Shown: in pieces, positions 12,101 through 18,052 of the stretch
Layout of the letters: each line of letters begins with the position of its first letter
How positions within the stretch are numbered: position 1 is the first letter of the stretch
NCBI GenBank assembly: GCA_900088475.1
Contig: FLMG01001378.1
Span: forward strand, 3,352-22,672
DNA: 19,321 nucleotides
Source: Hyphochytrium catenoides
Lineage: Eukaryota; Sar; Hyphochytriomycetes; Hyphochytriales; Hyphochytriaceae
Direction: 5' to 3'
The notes under the pieces: generated by a model
Seen by the model: the letters and a program-made list of their open reading frames with translations, nothing else
Database searches by the model: none
Told to the model about the DNA's origin: nothing
Program-made: the position numbers and the translations under genes

Positions 12101-12678
12101 AGCAAGAGGAGAAAGGACCTGGAGAGAGCACATAGAAAGAGAAGAAAGCCTTCCTTTCCCTTTCCGCCCTGCTAAATCTTTTCTCTCTCTCTTTCTCTCT
12201 CTCTCTCTCCTACCTGGGTCAGCACCAGGGCCCAGCGGACCATATCTTCCCTACTCTCTCCCGCGATGGTATAGATCCTGTCCGCACAGACCAAATCCAG
12301 AGAATGAGGCGGCGCATCGGCAATCCTGGAGGGCAGCGTCGCGTTGACCGAGGCGAGGTGCACCATCCCCAGCTCCTGCTCCTCTTGCTCGCTCTTATAG
12401 TACTTCAGCGTCAAGCGGCGGCGATCCAGGACAAACCAGCGCTTCTTGAAGGTGCTGGACAACGGCATGTGCAGGCGGAATCCCTTAGGATTTGTCCCCC
12501 AGTTGCGTCCTCTGGCATCCGTCGAGACCATCTGCTCCTTTCTCTTGAAGTCTGGCTTGAAGAGATATCCCTTGGGATTGTCCAGCCAGTCCTGCCGGAT
12601 CGCGCCTGTGAGCTGCATCTGATGGATGTCTCGAGACAGACGCTCGTACTCATTCTCAGTGTCAAGAGAGTCGCCCAT
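202..12678 (-). CDS. Multi-PH domain scaffold protein with one PDZ domain (8 PH + 1 PDZ, 1338 aa, 23 exons)
   Basis: Joined exons, in transcript order: 12678-12214, 11653-10845, 10363-10057, 9739-9590, 9288-9176, 8906-8794, 8373-8258, 7714-7586, 7137-7054, 6749-6612, 6217-6107, 5859-5712, 5291-5227, 4968-4849, 4431-4267, 3742-3706, 3515-3394, 3116-2964, 2406-2260, 1823-1632, 1295-1094, 866-779, 244-202. All introns are GT..AG and the frame stays open for 4017 bases, ending in TGA at 204-202. The start MGDSLD has A at -3 and G at +4; the frame upstream is open but is only CT-rich low complexity. Domain order: PH1 36-155, PDZ 232-323, PH2 334-441, PH3 472-577, PH4 653-758, PH5 797-889, PH6 904-1024, PH7 1076-1176, PH8 1210-1308. 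There is no signal peptide, membrane segment or catalytic domain. From the families, PH domains bind phosphoinositides or proteins and PDZ binds C-terminal peptides, so the inferred role is a cytosolic or membrane-peripheral scaffold. The true N-terminus could lie in an additional upstream exon. Splice sites are predicted by eye; the weakest donors are at 5711, 5226 and 2259. Confidence 0.88.
245..778 (-). other. Intron 22 of the multi-PH gene (last intron)
   Basis: Lys-Lys-type coding sequence ends at 779 with donor GTAGGA and resumes at 244 after CAG. The interior is almost wholly GA-rich on the plus strand, so CT-rich in the transcript, including a pure GA run at about 303-337. I see no reading frame with normal amino-acid composition inside it. 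At 534 bases it is among the longer introns; the range in this gene is 190-560. Confidence 0.75.
829..1688 (-). other. PH8 domain (residues 1210-1308), exons 20-22
   Basis: V-T-L-K-G-S-M-R-E-W is strand 1; F-Y-V-I-A-G-N-R-F-I-A-F strands 2-3; C-F-D-L-V-T-R-Q-G-N-L-L-L-Q-C later strands; and E-E-C-Y-Q-W-M-K-T-L the terminal helix with the conserved Trp. Introns lie at 1631-1296 (phase 0) and 1093-867 (phase 1). A short tail of about 30 residues, partly in the last 43-base exon (244-202), ends P-P-S-E-E before the stop codon. Confidence 0.78.
1788..3083 (-). other. PH7 domain (residues 1076-1176), exons 18-20
   Basis: T-G-W-M-W-Y-Y starts strand 1; R-F-F-V-L-M-G-S-E-L-A-I-Y-K forms strands 2-3. 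After a phase-0 intron (2963-2407) comes Y-G-I-I-D-L-T, then A-I-D-L-H-F-T-D-G-G. Across a further intron (2259-1824) the helix E-L-T-W-L-R-A-L-K-E carries the conserved Trp. The beta1-beta2 loop is poor in basic residues. PH7 resembles PH4 in sequence and intron position. Confidence 0.8.
2640..2760. repeat. GAGACA/GAGAGG short-unit tandem array in intron 18
   Basis: This stretch repeats GAGACAGAGAGAGAGA and GAGGGAGAGAGACAGACA blocks several times. It is a higher-order repeat built on the GA dinucleotide, with the block GAGAGACAGAGAGGGAGAGA appearing at least twice. It lies inside intron 18 (2963-2407) and carries no gene. Confidence 0.7.
3514..5265 (-). other. PH6 domain (residues 904-1024), exons 13-17
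   Basis: F-E-G-W-L-W-K opens the domain. V-Y-R-Q-R-W-F-S-L-R-S-D-K-L-V-F-Q-R is a textbook PH beta2-beta3 block, followed by C-E-I-P-L-R-D-I and F-R-L-T-L-R-V. A long insertion precedes the last strand. The terminal helix E-A-L-F-S-W-A-D-A-I-Y lies in a tiny 37-base exon (3742-3706). This is the most intron-split of the eight PH domains (introns at 5226-4969, 4848-4432, 4266-3743 and 3705-3516). Exon 17 continues with an acidic segment up to residue 1064. Confidence 0.83.
5728..6647 (-). other. PH5 domain (residues 797-889), exons 10-12
   Basis: I-K-G-W-L-E-I-E-G is strand 1, then V-F-A-T-I-T-G-S-I-F-C-A-Y strands 2-3, M-F-F-L-S-V-S-G later strands, and the helix S-A-K-L-W-M-Q-A-L-T with the conserved Trp. 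The region ahead of it in exon 10 is Gly/Ser/Asn-rich (residues about 768-790), a likely flexible linker. The beta1-beta2 loop has no Lys/Arg cluster, so headgroup binding looks unlikely. Phase-0 introns fall at 6611-6218 and 6106-5860. Confidence 0.75.
6752..6797. repeat. Long uninterrupted GA/CT dinucleotide run beside the exon 10 acceptor
   Basis: A nearly perfect run of about 22 GA units directly abuts the splice acceptor of exon 10 (exon starts at 6749). In the transcript it is a (CT)n polypyrimidine tract ending in TTCAG. It is one of the longest pure dinucleotide runs in the window and is likely polymorphic in length. Confidence 0.85.
7066..8373 (-). other. PH4 domain (residues 653-758), exons 7-9
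   Basis: The domain begins G-W-M-F-V-K, then Y-R-R-R-F-V-V-L-R-G-Y-E-L-H-F-Y-K as strands 2 and 3. After the intron, G-C-I-D-M-R-L-V and A-L-E-I-V-L-T-N-G follow. The terminal helix E-L-K-E-I-W-H-Q-M-L in exon 9 carries the conserved Trp. Phase-0 introns fall after M-D-E (8257-7715) and before the terminal helix (7585-7138). The K-x9-R-R-R pattern suits lipid headgroup binding. Confidence 0.83.
7752..7953. repeat. Two-copy tandem repeat, unit about 101 bp, inside intron 7
   Basis: Copies start at 7752 and 7853, both with G-T-A-A-A-G-A-A followed by a GATGGAGAT-type block. Each copy then has GTGTGAATAAGAGGAGAG or GCATGTGAATAAGAGGAGAG, then ACACATAGGAGACACA, then a GGGAGATC end. The match is imperfect but extends over the whole unit, including the non-GA parts, so it is a real segmental duplication and not just shared simple sequence. 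Confidence 0.8.
8794..9288 (-). other. Inter-domain linker, exons 5-6 (residues 578-652)
   Basis: Two 113-base exons (9288-9176 and 8906-8794) keep the frame between PH3 and PH4. Their joint product of about 75 residues includes a V-D-E-V-I-K-V-Q-A-K segment and a Pro-rich stretch M-M-S-P-F-H-L-R-P-V-D-P. I see no known domain in it. It is probably a partly flexible spacer. Both exons are needed to bring PH3 into frame with PH4 (phases 2 and 1 at their ends). Confidence 0.72.
9590..10224 (-). other. PH3 domain (residues 472-577), exons 3-4
   Basis: K-E-G-E-L-F-K-L-S opens the domain. F-R-K-R-N-F-K-L-F-S-G-G-I-I-K-Y-Y-K is a very typical PH beta2-beta3 block and matches the K-Xn-(K/R)-X-R pattern of phosphoinositide-binding PH domains. 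A phase-0 intron (10056-9740) falls after the middle strand at Y-E. The second exon ends in the helix I-L-L-V-E-W-A-K-L-I with the conserved Trp. Confidence 0.85.
10315..11119 (-). other. PH2 domain (residues 334-441), exons 2-3
   Basis: The domain starts E-G-W-V-L-V-K and runs through F-R-L-R-L-L-Q-L-N and R-L-F-L-Y-K as beta strands 2 and 3. It ends in a helix A-A-K-W-I-N-L-L-K-N-L with the conserved Trp. An intron (10844-10364, phase 2) separates the strands from the terminal helix. The basic pattern K-x7-R-L-R fits a phosphoinositide-binding beta1-beta2 loop. Confidence 0.78.
11150..11425 (-). other. PDZ domain (residues 232-323), exon 2
   Basis: The sequence has the PDZ layout. E-P-G-P-L-Y-I-N-L stands where the carboxylate-binding GLGF loop is expected. 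Then come V-M-V-S-G-F, a P-A-E-K-T-G-L-I-Q-A-G-D-L-L-V-G-V-N core (the typical A.x.GL.xGD.ll.VN pattern), the helix F-D-D-A-I-Q-L-I-K-R and a last strand I-T-L-R-F-L-R. The binding loop is GPLYINL rather than GLGF, so ligand preference cannot be read from sequence. The domain lies between PH1 and PH2, after a linker of about 75 residues rich in charged residues. Confidence 0.8.
11654..12213 (-). other. Intron 1 of the multi-PH gene
   Basis: The intron has donor CAG/GTAGGA at 12213 and acceptor CTGAAG at 11654. With 560 bases it is the longest intron of the gene. In transcript order it begins with a GA-rich block (12212 to about 12150) and then turns CT-rich. A short more complex stretch at about 11800-11900 (plus strand) is not GA/CT. 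It has no PH-like or other recognisable coding content, so I treat it as intronic. Confidence 0.7.
12214..12573 (-). other. PH1 domain (residues 36-155), exon 1
   Basis: The segment opens with K-G-Y-L-F-K-P and, after a long beta1-beta2 loop of about 35 residues, continues with F-K-K-R-W-F-V-L, the classic beta2-beta3 signature of PH domains. L-K-Y-Y-K-S follows as beta3. The domain closes with the helix E-D-M-V-R-W-A-L-V-L carrying the conserved Trp at about residue 149. The whole domain sits in one exon, unlike most of the other PH domains in this protein. The donor at 12213 follows directly after the helix. Confidence 0.85.
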
Positions 12679-13430
12679 CGTTCCACGGAAGGAATGTGGT
12701 GAGGCAGAAGAGGGAGAGAGAGAGAGACTAGAGAGACCGAGTGAGAAGAGAAAGAGACGATGAAGAGAGAGAGAGAGGAGAAAGGGGTTGGAGAGCGAGA
12801 GCGAGAGATTCGACGAAGAAGAGCAAAAGCCGGGAGCACCAGAAGAAAAGAGAGAGAATCCGAGGAGGTAGTGAGGGACAAGGAGAAAAGCAAAGAGAAA
12901 GAGAGAGATTGAGGCGGACACTGAAGAGAGAGAGAGAGACTGAGAGAACGAAAGGATGAATAGAGACGCTTCTTGAAGATCCTTGGAAGGAGGACGGACG
13001 CCAGCTCTGGTGTGCTGCTACAGCTCCTCAGGAAGAAGAGAGATCCTGTCTAACCAGAGCCTCTCAGTGCTGCCTTCATATGGAGCTTCCTCCGTCTCTG
13101 AGCCTCTTCTCCTGCGCCCGATGGTGCTGCGTCTTCCTGCAGATTTAGCTCAGGATGAGAGCTGAGAGAGACATCAACGCCGTGCATTCAGCGCAGTCCC
13201 TGGCCTCGTTGTCTTCTGTGACTGGCATCATAACGCTCATTAGAAGCGAAGATAGAGAGACATCAACGAAACCCAAAGAGAAGGAAGTAGGGAAAGAAGA
13301 GGAGAGACTGGGAGACGAAGATGAAGAAAGAGGAAGAGGGAGAGAGAGAGAGCGCGCGAGAGAGAGAGCGAGTGTGAGAGCGCGAGAGAGAGAGTGTGTG
13401 ACATAGAGAGAGAGGAAGAGAGAGTGTGTG

Positions 13431-13473
<43 letters not shown>

Positions 13474-13500
13474 GAAGAAAGAGAGAGAGAATATGTTCAG
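12679..13500 (-). promoter_or_regulatory. Upstream flank of the multi-PH gene; GA/CT tracts, no certain gene
   Basis: This is the region 5' of the ATG at 12678. Positions 12700-12960 and 13230-13490 are GA-rich on the plus strand, with a pure GA run of about 18 units at 13434-13470. Between them, 12965-13230 is ordinary complex sequence. I see no TATA box. The promoter and 5' UTR are expected here by position only; exact elements cannot be placed. Confidence 0.4.
13050..13187 (-). CDS. Small ORF, 45 codons, unknown; possible upstream exon
   Basis: On the minus strand an ATG at 13187 opens a 45-residue frame beginning M-H-G-V-D-V-S-L-S-S and rich in E, A, Q and R, ending in TAG at 13050. It lies about 370 bases upstream of the multi-PH start, in the only non-repetitive part of that flank. 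Its composition is normal, unlike the GA/CT frames. It could be an upstream ORF, a 5' exon of the multi-PH gene (a GTTAGA donor overlaps its end), or chance. I recognise no family. Confidence 0.18.
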   Translation of the reverse strand: MHGVDVSLSSHPELNLQEDAAPSGAGEEAQRRRKLHMKAALRGSG

Positions 13501-13732
13501 AAGGCATCAAATCAAGGTCATTCTGGTTCTGTCTTGGGTCTCTCTCTCACACAGTACAGCAACAGATTCCGGTCATACTGTAGCAACCCATCCAACCATA
13601 TTCGGAATATATAGAGTTTATAGAGTCTAATATACGGAATACAGAGCAGTAGGAGGTGGTAACCATTTCCTGATTATCAACGCTAAGTAATCTCTTGTTG
13701 ATTTTTAACTTCGATCTTCCTCTGCCATCAGT

Positions 13733-13747
13733 CATCATCATCATCAT
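13733..13747. repeat. CAT trinucleotide microsatellite
   Basis: Five CAT units in a row lie at the start of the GA-free island, followed by another short ATC run at about 13751-13758. No open coding frame is associated with it. Confidence 0.7.
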
Positions 13748-13778
13748 AAAATCATCATCGCCGCAACAGAAATCTTCC

Positions 13779-13802
13779 TTCTTCTTCTTCTTCTTCTTCT
13801 TT
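13779..13802. repeat. TTC trinucleotide microsatellite
   Basis: About eight TTC units in succession sit just 3' of the CAT repeat. This is a homopyrimidine tract of a different period from the GA/CT dinucleotide tracts that dominate the rest of the window. Confidence 0.75.
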
Positions 13803-13956
13803 TGTTGAGATTAGTAGTAGTTGTTCTTGACCTCCTCTAACTAGAGATTGTATGGCTCCTAGAGCTTGCGCGATGACTTGGCACATTCAATATTATTGAC
13901 AAGTAGGAAGAGGAGGAGAAAGGTGTGTTGGAGACGACTCTTCTTCCGCGAGGATG

Positions 13957-13983
13957 ATGGTGCCACCACCGCCACCACCACCG
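13957..13983. repeat. CCA/CCG trinucleotide repeat
   Basis: A run of CCA with interspersed CCG units. On the plus strand it would encode a proline run in a short frame (ATG at about 13954, ending TAA at about 14046), followed by an alanine-rich stretch. The frame is too short and too repetitive to call as a gene. Confidence 0.6.
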
Positions 13984-14333
13984 CAGATCAGAAGAGCAGC
14001 GGCAGCAGCTGTAGAAGCAGTTCTTCGTTCTTATTATAAAGAATAAGCTCCCTCGTTGTATATTAATGATGAGGAATATTTCTTTCCCAGGCCGACAGAT
14101 GGAAGGACAGATGGAAGAATAGAGGAGAATAATACCTAGACGTAAGAGAATAGATAGTATTTTAAGGTCGAAGCAGCACAATAACAATTGAAGAAGAAGC
14201 ACCATTGCTTCTATAGGAGCGGAGGAATATAATAGAAGATGAACATCTGGCCTTCAATTCAACACACAGCGTAGTGTAGTATGGAAGCAAAAGGCAATGA
14301 TGCACCCCAGGACCAAGAGGAGAACAAGCCAGC

Positions 14334-14504
14334 ATGAAGAAGCGGAGCTTCGTCCCGTCCCCAGTTCCCTTGGCCGGGATTCTCTCCATCTCCGTATCGA
14401 TTATCTCACACAAGGCTGAAGAAGATCCATCGTCGTCGGCCGTCAGCAGCAGAAAGAGTTACTGCTGCTACTCTGGGTGGCTTGGGCCAGAAGACAGAGT
14501 TTGA
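14334..14504 (+). CDS. Small ORF, 56 codons, unknown
   Basis: An ATG frame begins M-K-K-R-S-F-V-P-S-P and has a hydrophobic stretch L-A-G-I-L-S-I-S-V-S-I-I near its start, ending in TGA. The beginning resembles a weak signal peptide, but nothing supports translation. The composition is not GA/CT-driven. The opposite strand is also open over most of this stretch, so chance is a good explanation. Confidence 0.12.
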   Translation: MKKRSFVPSPVPLAGILSISVSIISHKAEEDPSSSAVSSRKSYCCYSGWLGPEDRV

Positions 14505-15197
14505 GATAGTGGAGGAGAGCATACAGAGTTACCAAACTCACCATGATGGCTTGACCTCAACCATGCGGGGGCGATGAACAAACTCCAGCAGCAGCAACTT
14601 GTTGTTAAATATCTACTAGGAGCTAGGCGGGGAGTTGGACACGAGATCTATGAAAGTTTTGCAACTACCAGCTACTGGAGGGCTAGGAAGAAGGGGTGGT
14701 GATAAGCTTTGGCTGGTGAAGGATAGAAGGCTGGAGGAGCGAAACAGGAACTTCGTAAGAAACTCTTGTTATATTGGGATAGTTGGCGACCCACACGGCT
14801 CAGTGGAGCCGTCCTATTCCTAGTTGCACGACGCTAGCGTGTCAGCTTTCCGCTAAGATGAAATAAAGAGGAGGGAGACGACCGTCTGGAACTAAGTAGA
14901 GCTAAGTAGCGGTTGACCTCTTTCACCAGCTTGAGATGGCGTTTCGCCTCCAGCTCGGAGAACCTCGTCTAGTCTTATGAGCGCATGAACTGGGCTTCTT
15001 CCAACTTTCAAGTTAGTGGTAGTAATAGCTCGCAGTCATTATTTCCTCCAAAGGAAGTACTACTATTATCATAACCTCCTCCCGCTTTTTTATCTTTGGT
15101 TTGCGTCGATACTGAGTGCAAGCCGCTTGCATAGACGATAAGAGCTCTAGAACAAGGATGGACTGAAGGGAGACGTCTACTTCCATTAAAATGATGC

Positions 15198-15227
15198 GTG
15201 ATAGATCACTGCACAGCAGTGCACTGC
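15198..15227. other. Cluster of overlapping palindromes
   Basis: Within 30 bases there is GTGAT-AG-ATCAC (15198-15209), a hairpin CACTGC-ACA-GCAGTG (15207-15221) and a perfect 12-base palindrome GCAGTGCACTGC (15216-15227). This density of inverted repeats is unusual for the window. A protein-binding site or the remnant of a mobile-element end are possible explanations. Confidence 0.5.
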
Positions 15228-16637
15228 TTCGTCTGCAACGCTGCTTCATCCGATTGTGGACGACAATTGTTCAAGTACATGGGCAACCGTAGTGCTGATG
15301 AAGAAGTATGTATGGTGGAGGACTCGACAAGCGGTAGGTCCGAAGAAGGAGCAGACAAACGGCAGCTACTACGCACCTCTACGTAAGGAAAGCAGCAAAT
15401 CAATGGGTAGCTTCCGCTGCTACTGCTCTGGTCTCGGAGGGCAAGCAGGGGGATGGAGACGTCATTCAATGGTGGCTGATGGTCTGACCAAAGAAGCTAA
15501 CAAAGAGCACAGTGGCACATGAAGTGCAAAGCTAATCCTGAATGCTTGAGAAGAACGACAGCCGCTCACAGAAACCACAATGCGACGACGACCAACAAGG
15601 GCCATAGTCCCAAAAAAGACTCTATCCAAAAGCAACCAGATCCACGAGCAGCCAGCCATCATGAACCTTTACTACTGATAAAGAGGAAAGCTAAAGTTTT
15701 ATGAAAGCAGTGAGAAAGCACCACGAGCTCCGATCATCATCAACTCTAATTTGTAGTTCTTCAACAAGCCCTTGAATGAACCGTGAAAGTTATCACTCGT
15801 ACTTGTACGTTCAAGAAGAAAGACTTGAATGGGGCGAGAGGAGGAGGAAAGAAAACTGCGACGTTGGAAGGTGAGACTAAAGGCCGTACAGTGAGAAGTG
15901 AACGGGATGAGTGCACTTCTAAGGGAAGATCCATTTCAATCTATGGTCCAGTAACGGATGAAAGCTTCAGCAGTTACTCTGAAGGAAATAAATATCCCTA
16001 TAGCTTATACCCTGAATGGACTGAAAGAAATATAGGGTGATTTCTAATAGACTTCAACGAATGCGAATCTGGGGGGCCGAGCCGTTTCCTGCTGAGAGTT
16101 TTGTAGTATTTGCTGGGCCCGCTGGCCTCTGGCCCGTTTATTACTCACTATGATCTCCAACAGACCGTTCCCTCTCTCTCGAAGGCACCAATGGATAGAA
16201 TGCGAAATAATTATCAGGATACGGGGTGATATCCGTGATTTGAACGCTTTTTTTCCGGTTCGCTTTTAGTTTTCTTCTTTGGAGTTGAAAGGCGGGAACA
16301 ATGACCCTTTATCCCACCGCAAACACAGGCTAAAGGCTCACCCAGTCTCTCAAACATTTGAGCATACTAAATCATTTTAATAAGATTATCCTATCAAACA
16401 CGAGTGGATGTCTAACCCAAATGTTGATTGCTCTATGGCTTCAATGTTGACGGTTCAGGAGGGAGAGAGAGAGAGAGAAAGAGAGACAGAGAGAGAGACA
16501 GAGAGAGAGACAGATGGAGAGAAGAGAGAGAACAAGTACAGAGAGATACTGACGTGGGGGCGACACTGAGAGAGAGAGGTACAAATCACAAACAGCCAAC
16601 GATGGGTTATATACGACAGGACTGGAGACACGAGAGA

Positions 16638-16651
<14 letters not shown>

Positions 16652-16693
<42 letters not shown>
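16652..16693. repeat. Long uninterrupted GA run upstream of the EGF-like gene
   Basis: About 21 GA units close a 230-base GA-rich block (16458-16693). The sequence then switches at once to CT-rich DNA up to about 16745. The tract lies about 400 bases upstream of the start codon of the secreted EGF-like protein. Confidence 0.85.
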
Positions 16694-16697
<4 letters not shown>

Positions 16698-17099
16698 CTT
16701 TCTATCTTTCCTTGCTCCTTCATTACCTTTCTTTGATTTCTTCCCTGGTGGCCGTTCAGGAGCCGCCGAGCCGCCCACTGACTGTCGGCGCTGTGTCTCT
16801 TCTTTCGCTCACTTGATCTTGCTTCACAGTTCAAATTGGTCGTCAACGCCAGAAGCTGCGTCTTCAGCTTTTTTTCCCAAGCTGCCAAGAGCGTTCTTTC
16901 CTTGCTCTTCCATTGACCGTGGAGCTCCATTAAGAAGAGCGCAGTTATTAGAAGGAAGAGAGAGAAGAGACAGACCTTTCTCTTTTCTCTCTCTTTCGCT
17001 GGTGCTGCCTTGTCTTGGCGGAAAGACCTTCTATCTGCTGTCCTGTCCTTTGGACTGACTGGAAGATATCCTCTATTACTTTGCCTGACATTCTCAGAC
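16694..17099 (+). promoter_or_regulatory. Upstream flank / probable 5' UTR of the EGF-like gene
   Basis: Complex sequence of normal composition lies between the GA block and the ATG at 17100. In-frame sequence upstream of the ATG is open back to 17010 but contains no other ATG and gives no signal peptide at a better position. A GCCGTTCAG acceptor-like site occurs near 16759, so a 5' UTR intron is possible. No core promoter element is obvious. Confidence 0.35.
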
Positions 17100-17762
17100 A
17101 TGGCATTCAAGACAATGAAGGGCTGGCTTCTTCTGGCAGTTGTCCTCTTTGCCCTCTTCGCCCCTTCCACTGACGGCGCCTGCTCCAACGGCTGCTCTGG
17201 ACATGGAACCTGCGGCAAAAACGACCAGTGCACGTGCCACTTAAGGCCCGATAACAAGTCTCCAGCTTGGATCGGCGGTGATTGTTCCCTAAGAACTTGC
17301 CCTAGCGGTATCGCGTGGTTCGACACTCCTAACGATGTGGACGCTGCTCATCGCGTGACGGAATGCAGCTCCCGAGGCACTTGTGACAGAAAGACCGGGC
17401 TCTGCATGTGCCAGGATGGATACACCGGCATCTCCTGTGAGAGACTCTCTTGCCCTAACGGTTGCAATGGCCGTGGCCTGTGTAAGACGCAGAGAGACCT
17501 GGCGGCAGATGCGGGGAAGACCTATTCCAAGCCTTGGGACGCGCAGAAAGCACTGGGATGCAAGTGTGACTTGGGCTTCCGCGGCGCTGATTGCAGTCTT
17601 GTGGAGTGTCCTAGCGGCCCTGATGTGCTCATGGGCGCGGGCTCAGAGGTCGGGAGAGACTGTGGCGGGAGAGGCAAGTGTGACTATGCCACAGGGATCT
17701 GCCAGTGCTTTGAAGGCTATGCAGGCACTTCTTGCTCTCAGCAGTTTGCTGGGCTGCACTAA
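17100..17762 (+). CDS. Secreted protein with four EGF/tenascin-like modules (220 aa)
   Basis: The frame runs from ATG (G at -3, G at +4) to TAA with no intron. Residues 1 to about 26 form a signal peptide: M-A-F-K-T-M-K followed by the hydrophobic core [14 protein letters not shown], with a likely cut near T-D-G-A. The mature part has 24 cysteines in four EGF-like modules: residues 28-62, 89-113, 118-165 and 188-212. They show the module endings C-x-C-x2-G-[FY]-x-G-x2-C and the G-x-G-x-C signature. C-P-S-G-I-A-W-F-D separates modules 1 and 2. There is no transmembrane or GPI-like tail, so it is probably a soluble extracellular or wall-associated protein. Similar small EGF-repeat proteins are common in stramenopiles and some other algae (established for the family; this assignment is by eye). 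The binding partner is unknown. Confidence 0.9.
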   Translation: MAFKTMKGWLLLAVVLFALFAPSTDGACSNGCSGHGTCGKNDQCTCHLRPDNKSPAWIGGDCSLRTCPSGIAWFDTPNDVDAAHRVTECSSRGTCDRKTGLCMCQDGYTGISCERLSCPNGCNGRGLCKTQRDLAADAGKTYSKPWDAQKALGCKCDLGFRGADCSLVECPSGPDVLMGAGSEVGRDCGGRGKCDYATGICQCFEGYAGTSCSQQFAGLH

Positions 17763-17797
17763 TCAAACAGGAGAGAGATATAAGCGAGAAGGAGGGA

Positions 17798-17833
<36 letters not shown>

Positions 17834-18017
17834 GCTGGGGGTAACGTTCTCTCTTTCTTGGCTTTCTTCTCATTCTATTGATGTTGGTTTCCTTCTTCTT
17901 TGCCGCAATTTTTCTTCCATCTTTTGTCTTCCTTTTCGGTGATGCTCTTCTCTTCTTTTGTCTAAGGTGGTGGTTCCTGGCTTTATACTCTGGGAATAGA
18001 GGAGAGGAAGAGACGAG

Positions 18018-18052
<35 letters not shown>

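Larger units (their letters stand above)
13500..16455. other. Gene-poor island without GA/CT repeats; nothing recognised
   Basis: About 2.95 kb with balanced, locally AT-rich composition and almost no GA/CT tracts, flanked by long GA runs on both sides. All six frames are broken by stops within at most about 90 codons. The longest open stretches (about 15256-15522 and 15783-16040, plus strand) match no family I know. Trinucleotide microsatellites and several small hairpins are present. It may be old intergenic DNA or a decayed mobile element, but I found no integrase, transposase or reverse transcriptase motif and no terminal repeats. Confidence 0.5.

Noticed and set aside
13837-14205. Minus-strand frame of 122 codons with Trp/His-rich and Leu-rich parts
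   Set aside because: Its features come from reading the CCA/CCG and TTC-like repeats backwards; it is low complexity with no recognisable domain.
15256-15522. Open plus-strand frame of 88 codons with a final M-V-A-D-G-L-T-K that recalls the end of copia-type RNase H regions
   Set aside because: The similarity is limited to a few residues, and no reverse transcriptase, integrase or upstream RNase H motif appears in any frame nearby.
15783-16040. Open plus-strand frame of 85 codons with an aromatic-rich end (Y-P-Y-S-L-Y-P-E-W)
   Set aside because: There is no ATG at its start, no recognised family and no splice partner, and the length is within chance.
16607-17326. Long minus-strand open frame over the EGF-like gene and its upstream flank
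   Set aside because: It overlaps the cysteine-rich plus-strand gene antisense, has no ATG at a sensible place and ends in GA/CT repeat translation.
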